Shown: piece after piece, positions 12,310 through 23,651 of the stretch
How positions within the stretch are numbered: position 1 is the stretch's first letter
Layout of the letters: every line of letters begins with the position of its first letter
From: Auricularia sp. M13
Taxonomy: Eukaryota; Basidiomycota; Agaricomycetes; Auriculariales; Auriculariaceae
Length of the DNA: 64,000 nt
Assembly: GCA_037042915.1 (NCBI GenBank)
Contig: CM073197.1
Location: 3,844,001 to 3,908,000, forward strand
Reading direction: 5' to 3'
Notes under the pieces: model-generated
What the model was told of the DNA's origin: nothing
Seen by the model: the letters and a program-made list of their open reading frames with translations, nothing else
Database searches by the model: none
Program-made: the position numbers and the translations under genes

Positions 12310-12743
12310 CGTGCAACTGGGCGGGCGGCGGGTGGGAGGCGGGAAAGGGATCGAACATGCCCGCTCCGACTCCGACGCTTCCGCTTTTCTCTGTCGGACA
12401 CGCTGTCCGCTTGATATTTCTCATTGTCGCTCACACGTGACAATGCACTGAGCCAGCAACACGACCGTGCTCTTTGGAGCATGGATCCAGACAATGTGAA
12501 TCAGCATTCAGTGTCCTTCGACGGGCATGCAGATTGATTGGAGCAGACAACATGGGTTTCACATCGTTCTACCACTGAAACCGTCCAGCTTGAAGCTTGA
12601 AGGCTTTGCTCATTCATCGCCAATATAATCCGACATGAAATCCCGTCAGTCTGCATCGTGGTTGGCGGACATCATCAGACAGTATGCCGGGATAGCAGCA
12701 TAAAATGCAATGCAAAGACAATCTATATTGCAGCCAATACACG

Positions 12744-13445
12744 CTAGTGCTCGTGACCTTCATGAGGAGCCTGCTGGAATCGGATGCCGCTGCGCAGACC
12801 TTCAGCTGTGATGCCTTCGGGGGAGCTGAAGGAGCGCACCAATATCTGCAAGAACAGTCAACGACAATATCATGCATCCAACCAAAATGACTCACCCACA
12901 TGCTGACGGCTGCGGCTTGTCCTATACAACGCAAACGGGATCAGCATGGGCCATGGCGGCCGGGATAGGTACCATGCATAAGATTGTGTGTTTCATTCTC
13001 TTGCATGGTGTCCACCCCCAAGGTAGACAGACTGGACGTACGAGATTAATGTAGACCTTAGGATGTCCCAACGGCCCAATGCCTACAACGCAAGATACCA
13101 ATCAGCATTCACGCTCATCGCCATGAACTCCTAGCAGAACTCAAGCGCACCTCCATCGCAAACAGCCTTGCGTCCGTGCACGAGCCGTATAGGGTCTTCG
13201 CTGACGAGCTGCATCGCGCTAAGCGGGTTGGGCTGCAACTCGAGCACGGTCTGCTCGAAGCGCGGGCCGGCCAGGGCGTCGGCGCGTGCGCGCTGCGACG
13301 TCGACCACGGCTTCGGGTAGTTTGGTGCCTGCGCAGCGGCGGGCGCCACAGTCGCCGGGCGCAGCGCTGGCGTCACTGCATTCGACGTTGACGAGGATAG
13401 GCGGGCTGACTTGGGCGCCAGGCGCGCGATATGCTGGCGGAACAT
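12744..13445 (-). CDS. NDUFS6: NADH:ubiquinone oxidoreductase (complex I) Fe-S protein 6, zinc-finger subunit
   Basis: Accessory matrix-arm subunit of mitochondrial complex I that binds zinc and is needed for late assembly. Exons 13445-13151, 13082-13042, 12921-12896, 12845-12840 (six nucleotides) and 12789-12744 total 414 nt, giving 137 residues. The N-terminus (MFRQHIARLAPKSARLSSS) is basic and Ser-rich, a typical presequence. The conserved core reads RLVHGRKAVCDGG, then GPLGHPKVYINL, DKPQPSACG, and CGIRFQQAPHEGHEH at the end. The Zn ligands Cys, His and the CGYC pair are all present, but only if the 6-nt exon (A TAT TG) is included. Other frames through this stretch destroy the CGYC motif. 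Confidence 0.92.
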
Positions 13446-14550
13446 GATGTGGGTCGGAGAACGAAAGACCTTGTTCTCGTCCTCGAGAAACGAAAACTCA
13501 AGTCTGCATGGAGTCGAAGATGGCCTGTGTATCACATGAATTTCAGGATAAATTTTATTCTGACCGGGAAATGTCGTCAGTGGTAGGACTCGTAGGAGCG
13601 TGTGCCGTGTCACCAGGAACCGGTGGGCCGAATAGCTTCCTGATAGAAGTCTTTCCCCAAGGATACAACAACTCTAGTATGTAATTCATAAAGTAGAGCT
13701 TATTAGCCAGATTCCTACAGGATTTGAGAGGAGAATAGCACATTAGTCTAAACCACATCGCTCACATGGGCGCATACATGGATCCTCCGCGGTCCTTCGT
13801 TTGGGCTGCAGAAGTCCTGCTTGTCATGCGCATATTCACTTGAGGAGCAACTAAAGTGCGTGTGAAGGCCAAGGCTAGTATATCATCGAGGCGGAGGGAC
13901 TGTCAAGACGCTGTATCGCAGTATGCGGCATGTACTAGGAAGCCACCGCGAGATATAATATGAGCTGGGTAGTAACTTCGAGGAATTCTGAGGGATCGAA
14001 GGGAGTGATTCATCACTCATTCATGTGCGTTGCATACTGACTAGTGTCGTCATCGACGATCAACGGTATGTCGCAAAATGCCACCGCGCCCGTCGACGTC
14101 GCCGATGTCCAGCCCCAAGCATTTTCCGGCGGTTATCGCACTGCCACAGCCCCAGAAATCCAGCATTATGACTGTCCTTTGGAGGCGCCATTATCAGCGT
14201 GCGATATGGTGCTTCGATAGAGGGTAGAGGGGCAGACAAGCGCCAGTGCCGGTCGGTATTTTGTCTGCTCCGCTGGAGAGTTACTTGAGACCGTGCCCCA
14301 ATTTCATATGGCATCAATGTCAGTAGCATTAGACGCCGGAGAATAGATAGCCATGAGAGCCGAGCAATATTGCCAACATGCTAGGACGTGGACGGTAGCA
14401 AGGAGAGGTGCGCGTCTTTCGCACTCCGATCGACCGCGTCACATCTGTTTGTTTCACGATGACAGGCACCGTTCGCGACTTTTCGAACGCAAGTATGAAG
14501 TGCTGTGGCCGTTACGTGCGCACCCATTTCTATCATCTTTATCCCAGCCT
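13446..14550. other. Intergenic, no gene recognised
   Basis: Only short frames without domain signal. A minus-strand frame at 14060-14329 and a plus-strand frame at 14353-14703 have no recognisable content. Confidence 0.4.
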
Positions 14551-15225
14551 CTAATTGGCTTCATTTTTCAGCCCTCCCGCACTCGGAGTCTCGGAGAGGC
14601 TATCCAACGTTACCGCTGCTGGCTCCTCGTCCGCGTACACGTTCAACTCCAAACTTCCCACATGCTTTATGCAAGCCTGCTGCTTGGCCTGAGCCCGATG
14701 TAAACCCGCTGGTATGGAGGCCTGTTTCTGACTCGACGTCGTCTCCGTTATGACGGTAAGTTGGCACACGCCCGGACTTCTCTTGCTAAATGCCATGCAC
14801 TTCCTGCAGGGCGTGCATCACTCCATACACACCACACTGCCCAAAGTTTCATGAATATAACACAAGGAATGCTCGTCGTCCGACGAGCTCGAGAAGACGA
14901 GGCGGACGATGGAGGCAGGGCATCTCCCTCGTCGCCGCCGCCGCCGCCGACTTGCATATTTGTCGCATACAAATTAAGTGAGTTTATTACCTCTGCTTGA
15001 GCTCTCCTGATGGTATTCAATCTTTAGGCGAAACTTAAAGGATACAACATTGAGGACGGTGCCACAACGCGGCCCGCAATCGCCGGGCTTCAGGCGGTGA
15101 GCTGCTGCAGCAAAGGCAGTGCATATATCCATCACAATGCTTCTCCCCGCTGTTCGATCATTGGCACCGTGCAAAGCAATAACAAGCTCTTGCGCGATAG
15201 CCGCTGCTATCTTGCCTTCTTCCAC
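14551..15225 (-). CDS. Hypothetical small protein, spliced
   Basis: Not a family I recognise. An ATG at 15225 opens MEEGKIAAAIAQELVIALHG and runs to CGPRCGTVLNV. A probable intron then joins it in frame to VINSLNLYATNMQVGGG, and a last frame ends with LDSLSETPSAGGLKNEAN at 14551. The first junction works in frame; the second is unclear. The gene would be divergent from the DUF6535 gene starting at 15286, with only 60 bp between start codons. It could equally be promoter DNA with chance open frames. Confidence 0.3.
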
Positions 15226-15285
15226 GACCCGGTGCTCGTTGGACCCTTCTCTGCCCGCCGACTAAGTACCGTTCAAGCCCTCGTC

Positions 15286-17959
15286 ATGCCACAGCGCGAA
15301 TGGTGCACGTATGGGGACCGGCAGTCCGGACCGGACCAGCAGGCGAGGGACCAGCTGGGCGAGGAGATGGCAGAGAACGCGCGCATTTGGAAGATATACG
15401 TGGACGAGGCCCGTCGACACGACAATACGATGCTCAAAGATTGGAACAGCAGCATCGACACGCTGCTCATCTTCGTGCGTGTCGCTTGGTCCGCTTTGCC
15501 CCAGATTTCCTGATTAGAACGTGAATTGCAGGCCGGTCTGTTTTCGGCTGTGTCAACAGCATTCATCGTCGAGGCTTATCGGCTCATGCAGCCAGACTAC
15601 ACCGAGCTCACTTTCCGCGCACTCATGGCCAACTCGTCCCATCCCTTCGTTCCCGAGCCGTTTGTGGTCCCAGGCGCTGCACGTACAGTCAACTGTCTGT
15701 GGATAGCAAGCCTAATAGCGAGCCTGTTCACCGCCCTCGTCGGTATCCTCGCCAAACAATGGCTCTCAGCCTACACCTCCGACCGCATGGGTGGTAGTCT
15801 GCGGCAGTGGGCGCAGTTGCGCCAGTTCAGATTCGACAGTGTGCGGCAATGGCGCGTGCCCGAGATGATTGCGCTCCTGCCCGTGCTGCTGCACGCATCG
15901 CTTCTACTCTTCCTCGCCGGTCTCGTCCTCTTCCTCGCGCCTATCGACCTGCTCACTGCGATGCTCGCGTTCATGCTGTCCTTCGTCGTATACCTCACAT
16001 ATGCCGCGACGACATTCAGCCCGCTGCTGTGGCCCAGCAGCCCCTTTCGGTCGCAGCTTACGCCGATCATGCAGCAGTGCTGGAACCTGTTCATTGGTAT
16101 TGTGCGGCGGCAGTCGGGCCCTGATGACGCAGCCGGAGCCGACGACCTGTGGAGGAGCATCCCCGCGCATGACGAGCCCCACACCCTTGCGTCCGCGCTG
16201 TCCTGGCTCAACCAGTCGATCCGTTCGCCCGACATGTTTACCGCGCTGCTGAACGCGCTGGGTGATGTCAACCTCGGCCGACCCACCGCGCAGAGCCTAC
16301 CATCGACTATGCGCCAGAGCATCCTGGACAGCATACAATCGGAAACCCACTACGACCGCCTCCACAAGACGCGTATACCCACAGAGCGCCTGTCGCGGTA
16401 CTTCCGCGCCGTGTCCAATATTGTGACCAGCGACGACGATGCCCATCGCATCGGTTCGCAGTTCGCGCATGCCCTTGTCAAGCGCGCCATGGCGGAAAGC
16501 GACGCGCGGACGCCAGAGCTAGGCGACATCGCTATCCACAGTTTGCTCTACCTCAAGCGTTTTGCTCCATACATCTACATCGACTGGCAGCTGTTGGTCT
16601 CTCTTTCCGCTGCTGTCAAGGTCGGCAAGGTCACCGCAATGGCTGTCGTGTCCACCCTCCGCGAAATGCGGCACGACCCGTGGGAGAAGCAGCTCGAGAC
16701 ACTGCTCTGGATTGTGCACAACTTTCTCCCCCATTTCGAGTCCAAGCCCGACGTGATCGTCGACTGTGTGCGCCAGCTTCTCCCAGTCGAAACAATCCCC
16801 GAGCTCGAGCGCCATGGACGCGGGCTTATCGCCGTGCTGTGCTTCCTCCTTACATGCGAGCACGCCGCCATCACGCAGCTGATTCGCCAGTCGGAGGGTT
16901 TGGAGGCAGCCGTTGTGTCCTCGCTTGTCGCGCTCTGCGCTGGCAACGACACGCATAACCACCGCTTTGCTTCGCTCGCGAACGCCTTTTCCTGTGAAAG
17001 GCGCGTGCGCCTGCATTGTTGGACTTGCGAGGATGTTGCGGGCGTGGTGAACTCCATCGACCTCCACGCTGCCGACGCAGCCTGCGCGGCGCAAGCAGTC
17101 GCCAACCTCTTGCATCCTGGACTCGCATGGCACCGGACCGATCCAGACGCCGCTTCAGCAGCCCAGAGCGCTGCCCTTGGCCAGTGTGCAGAAGCCATAC
17201 AACTCATCCTCATGATGCACAAGACGAAGCCGAGCATCGGTGTCGTGCTGGACCGGCTACTCTCGAATGCGGCGCTCGTGTCGCTGTCCCGCGCTGCCGG
17301 GCACAGCGTGCCTGCTCTTCCTCGAGTGTTGCTGCAGGTTGCGAGCACGTTCCAAGCCCTGCAGGGCCATGGCATGGGCGGGCAAGCGGACGTTCTCTTG
17401 CGCAAGTTCATCTTCACGGACGTTTCGGCAGGCGACGACGACAAGGACTTCGTGGCGCGGTGGGATCTGATTACATCCGCGACGTATGCGTGTGTGCAAG
17501 TCATGGATGGTGCGCCGAAGCCAAATCCGCACTTGTTCAAGGCTCTTGTAGCATCGCTCGCGTCGCTACAGGCGATGGCGCCGGCGCAAGGTTGCTGGCG
17601 GGCTATTGCACAGGCTATCCATGCCGAACTCACTCCAGAGCGAAAGCTCAATCTCGAAAAAGCAAAGGTACGTGCATTGACGTCTCATCGTGGCAAGTTC
17701 AAGCCGCTCACTCCATCGTGCCGGGCAGGGGGGCTATAAATCCTGGGGGCCTGCTGCGCTGGACTATGCCGCGGTTCTCGAAAGCTTCAACAAGGCTGTT
17801 GGGTTCTCTCCTGAAAACCGGCAACAGGACAGCGTTATCGAAGGCTTGCCGTCGCCGCCATCTACTCCATCCAGGCGAGGTCGCGCCCCAAGCGTCATGC
17901 CCGCATGTGTTGGCGATGAGCATCATTCTCGGGGCGGTGAAGCGCATGCTGTACAATAA
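15286..17959 (+). CDS. DUF6535-type membrane protein
   Basis: Exons 15286-15474, 15532-17667 and 17729-17959 total 2556 nt (851 residues). The N-terminal third carries the DUF6535 pattern: a cytosolic helix (IWKIYVDEARRHD, MLKDWNSSIDTLLIF), then AGLFSAVSTAFIVEAY, a TM pair around CLWIASLIASLFTALVGILAKQWL and the downstream hydrophobic pair ALLPVLLHASLLLFLAGLVLF / MLAFMLSFVVYLTYAATTF. The rest is a long soluble helical region without a named domain. The family is expanded in agaricomycetes and has no known function. The 3' end is less certain than the start: another frame overlapping the end encodes a strong membrane helix (17917-18107). Confidence 0.85.
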
Positions 17960-18821
17960 CCTGAGCCGCTTCACCTTTATCATTTATTTTCCCTTTGTCT
18001 TTATTCAGGGCTATGTACTGTACTCATTCGTGGTGGTCATGTGGCAGACCCTCCCGGGGATGTTGGGCAATGGTGAGTGTCCTATAAATCCAGCTGCTGA
18101 GCGCTGAGTGCTGAGCTTCTGTGCCTTCCAGTGTTTTGGTGCAATCAGAATGAATATTGACAAGCGCTGCCTCAGTACTTCGCAACAATTTCGCAACCTC
18201 ACGAGATCGAGTGCTGGATGACAGGCTCCAGCCATTCAATGATTGCCATCGCAGCCACGTCGAGGGACATCGACCTTACGCATGGCACGGATAGATGGTG
18301 ATCAAACGCCACTCATGTTCAGTATGAAGGAAATTAGCGGACCCAATGGGTTGCTACCCTTATACCACTATTAGCAGCTCACCTGCAAAATCAAGGAGAA
18401 TCTAAAATACTCGACGTTGCATCCTATGGTTCGCTTGTCGTCTGTAAAATCCTATTCCTGAGAGCTAACGCTGTGATCGTGCTCCAGACGATCTGGATCC
18501 GCTGCATCCGACTCGACCGAGTCGAGGCTGAGTCCGTGGCACAGCTTCCGCAGCTCCGTCCGACTCCCTGTCGGGTCTGGAAACCGCGTTTTTCACCGCA
18601 AGCGCCGTCACTGACATGTCTCCAGTCTTCACAGTCACAATGAAGTTGCTAGAGGCGTTAGCAGGACCCAGGCCGACCGTTGCACAGTCATCTCGGAGGT
18701 TGCTGCGGGCGAAGAGGCGCATCCGTGTCGGGGTCGGTCTGGCCAGCCTCGGCTCTCGCCGCCCACGCCAACCCACTTTGGGCAGTGGCGCGCCCTGTCC
18801 ATGATGCCGCCTCCGAGGGCT
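17960..18821. other. Intergenic between DUF6535 and GMC genes
   Basis: A short hydrophobic frame reaches 18107; beyond that no coding signal. The GMC core promoter occupies the last 80 bases. Confidence 0.4.
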
Positions 18822-18829
18822 CATATAAG
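18822..18829 (+). promoter_or_regulatory. TATA-like box of the GMC oxidoreductase gene
   Basis: CATATAAG lies 66 bp upstream of the ATG at 18895, the expected spacing for a short 5' UTR. Confidence 0.6.
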
Positions 18830-18894
18830 GCCGCAGCTGGCCAGCCGGCACCCCTCATTCCACCAACCCAACCCACTAATCCTACTTTCAACTC

Positions 18895-21160
18895 ATGATC
18901 GGCATGCGACGCGACGTGGCCCTTGCCCTCTGTGCAGGCCTCGCGCTCGCTGCTCCGTTCGAGCACGAGAGCCGCGTGCTCCGTGCCCGCAACATTGTCG
19001 ACGAGATCAAGGACTCTTACGATTTCGTCGTTGTGGGCGGCGGCCTCGCCGGCCTCGTCCTCGGTGCTCGTCTTTCCGAAGACGCAAATCACACCGTCCT
19101 TGTCCTCGAGTCCGGTTCCACCGGCGACCAATACAAGGAACGGATAGGTTCGTGGTCATGCTTCCTGGCTTGTCCTTTGCATGCTTATTAGTATCCCAGA
19201 TACTCCGGGATTCACATATTACCAGTCGTTGTGGCCCACGGAGGTTAATTGGAACTTCAAGACTGTACCTCAGGCTGGTGCGGGAGACCGCGAGCTTGTA
19301 TGGCCGCGCGGCAAGGTCCTCGGAGGTACGCGCATCCTGCCCATGTTCTCATTGAACCCAGGCTAACAATGTATATAGGCAGCTCCGCCATAAACGGGCT
19401 GTACATGAACCGGCCAGGCGAAATCGAGATTGAGGCTTGGAAGAGCCTCATCGCCGACCAGGATGGCGCGAGCAACTGGTCTTGGGATTCATTCTACGCC
19501 GCGCTTAAGAAGAGCGAGACCTTTAATGCGCCGACGGAGGCCGTCCGTGAAGAGGCGGACATCCAGTGGGAACCTTCGCATCACGGTACCAGCGGTCCCA
19601 TTCATCACTCGTACCCTGGATAGTACGTCGTCAATGCCCTGCCATGCAGGTAAATCTTTTGGCTGACGCTGCATCCTCAGCACTTTCCCACAAGTAGGCC
19701 AATGGTCTGCGAGCATGGAGGCCCTCGGCCTGCAGGTGTCGAAGGACACCTATGGCGGCAAGAACTGGGGCGCATACGTTGCCACCTCTGCCATCAACCC
19801 GACGAACTGGACCCGTAGCTACTCGCGCTCGGGTTATCTTGACCCGCTCCCGCCTCGTGAAAACTATGACGTCCTCGCCAATGCCCATGTCACGCGTATT
19901 CTCTTCGATTCCAACTCCAAGTCTGGCAACCTCTCGGCGAACGCGGTCGAGTACTCGCGCGACGGCAAGACGCTGCTGACCGTCAAAGTCAACAAGGAGG
20001 TCGTCCTCGCTGCTGGCTCAGTCGGTAGCCCTGCTGTTCTCCTATACAGCGGTGTTGGCCCCAAGGACGTCCTCTCGTCTGCAGGTGTTGAGCTTAAATC
20101 CGAGCTTCCTGGCGTCGGTCAACATCTTCAGGACCATCTTGTGAGTGCCAGTGATAATCGGAAGAGTTCTTGTCTGACGATGCATAGGCTGCTGCGGTAC
20201 AATGGAGCACTGATGCGGCCACTGCTGGCTCTGTCTACGCCGGTGACGGACCGGAGAAGGTGCGGTTTTTTTGTCTTCACCAGTTCGTGGTGCTAATTTT
20301 CATTTTTGTAGAGCGACCCCGTCTTCCTTTCGTATGTCAACTCTGCGACCGCATACGTCAATGCGACGGCCATCTTCGGTGAGCAAGGCGCGAAGGACTT
20401 CGTGAACGGCATCACAGCCGAAGTGAACGACTGGATCTCGAGCGTACCGAGCACGGACCCCACTGTCATAGCAGGCTACAAGGCGCTGTACAAGACCACG
20501 ACGGACATTATCGCGTCTCCTGTCGGGCAGATCGAGCTGCTGCTCGCGATCAACTCCGCCGGCGCTGTGCGCATCACCGCCGCTCCACAGCACCCGCTCT
20601 CGCATGGGCGCATTTACATCAACTCGGCCAACCCGTTCGACGCGCCGCTCATCGATCCGGGCTACATGAAGCACGGGGCTGATGTAGCTGTCATGCGCGA
20701 GGGTCTGAAGCTTGCGCGTAAACTGGGCGAGACGGATCCGCTCAAGAGCACGTTGACCGGCGAGACCGCGCCAGGACCAGATGTGCAGAGCGACGCGGAC
20801 TGGGAGAACTGGATGCGCGGTCAGATCGGCACCGAGTTCCACCCCAGCTCGAGTTGCGCGATGCTTCCCCTGTCGCTTGGTGGCGTCGTTGATGCCAACC
20901 TGCGCGTTTACGGCCTTGCCAACGTCCGTGTCGCCGACGCCAGCGTACCGCCCATCGTGTTCTCTGCCCACTTGATGGCGAGCACCTACGGTCTTGCCGA
21001 GCAGGCGTCTACTCTCATCCGCGACTTCCATAACGGCGGTTCCTCCAGTAGCGGCGGTAATGGCGACAATGGCGATAGCAGCGACCCAGACAACGCTGCC
21101 GTTGCTCTGCGGCCGCACTGGGCTCTCGTCTTGGCGCTCGTCGGCGCCTTGTTGCTGTAG
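18895..21160 (+). CDS. Secreted GMC (glucose-methanol-choline) oxidoreductase with GPI-anchor-like tail
   Basis: FAD enzyme of the AA3_2 type (glucose/aryl-alcohol oxidase or dehydrogenase clan), probably supplying peroxide or recycling quinones at the cell surface. Exons 18895-19147, 19200-19325, 19379-19622, 19681-20140, 20188-20259 and 20312-21160 total 2004 nt (667 residues). A signal peptide ([12 protein letters not shown]) precedes the Rossmann motif [23 protein letters not shown] signature 1 spans [20 protein letters not shown], and signature 2 is [16 protein letters not shown]. Near the C-terminus FHPSSSCAM and [16 protein letters not shown] supply the catalytic His-His pair. The end is Ser/Gly/Asn-rich, followed by the hydrophobic stretch [13 protein letters not shown], as in GPI-anchored proteins and unusual for this family. 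The substrate cannot be read from the sequence. Confidence 0.92.
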
Positions 21161-21442
21161 GACTTCTGCTGCTTTCCTCCCCTCTCCCATATATCCTCAC
21201 GAACTCTGACGACGACACGGACATCCACTGCATTGGACACTCGCGCATTATCTTATGGTCAATAATCTACGCTTTCGGTAAAATTAGTACTACTGCCTGT
21301 ATTGCACCACTGCCGTGTCTGTCGCTCGTTATCCCCAGACCATTGTCGCTCGCTCACTTGCTTCCTGCAATCGAATGGAACTGAATACTGCACGCACTTC
21401 ACTTCTTGGGAAGAGCGCAAAAGTGTGGCGGACTTCAAGCTT

Positions 21443-21523
21443 GTTAACTTGTCTTCAGTCCATGTTTGATAGATCCGTCCAATGTTAACTTGTCCTCAGT
21501 CCATGTTTGATAGATCCGTCCAA
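21443..21523. repeat. 40-bp tandem duplication
   Basis: Two copies of a 40-bp sequence (21443-21482 and 21484-21523) starting GTTAACTTGTC and ending GATCCGTCCAA, differing by one base. Confidence 0.9.
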
Positions 21524-21887
21524 CTTAACCTACGCGCTCTGTATTACCGCCGTTGGTTTGCCTGCCTCCAATCCGACTTGTGCGCATGATTCTATCTCGG
21601 CGGCCGCGCCTGTCGGCGAGCGGCAGCTTGTTCGCCGGCTCCAGAGGGCGCGCGTGCTCGTCGTGCTCCCAGGCTCGCACCTCCTACTAGCGCAGCGTCT
21701 CTGCTAGTTCTACCAGCGCAGCACTTCGACGACCAGTACATCCTGAGCGGCTTGTTTACCCTGAAAGGACTCGCATCGCAATGAACGCCCGGGCTCAGCT
21801 TTGCCGGCCACCGCTCCCGAGAAGTAGGGATCGTTGCAAGGCCTATGCGTGACCCTGCGCGACTAGTCACCGTCACACAGAAATCAC

Positions 21888-21894
21888 TATAAAT
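21888..21894 (+). promoter_or_regulatory. TATA box of lipase gene 1
   Basis: TATAAAT about 50 bp before the ATG at 21943. Confidence 0.65.
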
Positions 21895-21942
21895 GGCCCC
21901 GATCCCCATGTGTACCCAGGAGCAGGACACGGCAGGGAAGAG

Positions 21943-23276
21943 ATGGTCATGGCCTCCGCACTCCGCGGCATCGTCGTCGCCACACTCTCAACTCTCACGC
22001 TGGCCATGCCGGCACTCGAACGCCGGCAAACGCTCCCCGCTTTGTCGGCCGCTGAGATAACTGCGTTCCGCCCTTACACGCTCTTTTCGAAGGCGGTGTG
22101 GTGTTCGCCACTTGCGACGGCGACCTGGACGTGCGGATGTATGGCTTTCCCTTGGGGGGATCTCTGTGCTCATCCTCTATCCTTGCTAGCCACATGCGAC
22201 GCCCTGTCCGGATTCATTCCCACTGCCTCTGGTGGAGATGGAGACGTCGAACAGTTCTGTAAGTAGCTGGCTTGGTAAAGGGCCCGCTCGATGTGCTGAC
22301 TGTGTCCTGAGGGTTCGTTGGCTTCTTCCCGCCATTGAACAGCGTCATAGTGGTGCACCAAGGAACAAATACGACCGAGCTGCAAGTTTTCTCAATCACA
22401 GTGGCTTACACAGTAACTTACAGGAACTTACCATGCACGTGCAGCGCCCCAGACTTGACCGACCTCAATTTCATCCTCGGGCCGTTGAATACGACTCTTT
22501 TTCCCGGCGTCCCAGGGAATGTCAGAGTTCACGACGGCTTTAGGAACGAGCATGCAAGGCACGTGCGTATCCCCACTGAGCGTCGTCGTTTCTAAAGCCT
22601 CGTACAGGACAGCAACCACCATCTTCAGCGCAGTCTCTAGCACACTGGCTCTACATCCCGGCGCTTCTGTTACCTGCACGGGGCACTCTCTCGGTGGGTC
22701 CCAGTGTCTCAATACGGAATTCAGTAATCCAAGATCGTTTATTACAAGGTGCTGCTCTATCGGTTCTTGACGCCGTATTTCTTCGGTCTCAACTCCCGGT
22801 CACGACTCCTGTAAAATTTGTCGGATTCGGTACTCCACGAGTGAGCAATTCTTACTCTGCCGTGGAAATAGATTCTCACTTTAATTAGGTGGGAAATCCA
22901 GCCTTCGCTGACCATGTGGATGCCGTCCTGCCTGATTTTACTCGCATTAACAACAAACAGGACCCTGTACCGGAACTTGCTCGTGCGTCCCGAGCTCTGT
23001 CGGCTGAACGTTCTTTAAGAAACATATACAGCCAAACTCTTCGGTTTCAGGCATCCATCTGGCGAGGTTCACATCAGTGCAGATGATCAGTGGCTTGTGT
23101 GCCCAGGTAAGGACCGCGGCACATTCATGGTTTGCGGTCGTCTAACGTGAGCAGGGCAAGATTCGGGTGCTGTCGGTTGCATCGACCAGACTGAACGTAC
23201 GATCCTTGATTCAGTAGCGAGTGACCACGACGGCCCGTATGATGGGATCCTGCTTAATGGGTCGTGTCAACTATGA
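21943..23276 (+). CDS. Secreted class 3 lipase / feruloyl-esterase-like alpha/beta hydrolase (copy 1)
   Basis: Nine exons: 21943-22138, 22190-22258, 22312-22381, 22445-22558, 22608-22693, 22749-22840, 22889-22982, 23032-23106, 23155-23276; total 918 nt, 305 residues. Signal peptide around IVVATLSTLTLAMPALERR, then the cutinase-clan start LPALSAAEITAFRPYTLF. Catalytic Ser in GHSLG (split by intron 5), Asp in NNKQDPVPEL, His in SDHDGPYDG; HQGTNT is the oxyanion-side motif. Introns 3 and 4 have GC donors (gcaagt at 22382, gcacgt at 22559). Their positions and phases are identical to GT introns in the neighbouring paralogue, and exons 2-8 have the same lengths in both genes. A second ATG at 21949 would shorten the leader by two residues. 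Likely extracellular; substrate not determinable. Confidence 0.93.
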
Positions 23277-23651
23277 GCTTCGGTTTCATGGGTTCGTCTG
23301 ACATACTCGCGAGCACTGTCGCTCTAATTGTCGAACTACATCCTTCATTCTACTGTTCGCACAATTATTAACTGCTGTTGGGATGCTGTCAAACCTTCAG
23401 ACCTCCCCCGCGATATCCGGAGAGCTGCAAGTTGTCGTCTCAACTGAATTTCCGCGTGGCTTCACAAGCAATACGGTTGTTTCACGAACAGGAGATCTTG
23501 ACAGTGATATTCGAGGGTGAGCCGTGGTATATTGGTCCTAAAAGATACATAAAACGAAGGCATGGGATACAACGAATGATGGGACTCGGAGGAAAGAGCG
23601 TGAGCGGCCCAAATGAAGCTTGAAAATGAAAAATCATGACTACAACCCATT

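Noticed and set aside
16575-17651. 358-codon frame antisense to the DUF6535 gene
   Set aside because: Overlaps an uninterrupted coding exon and has no recognisable features.
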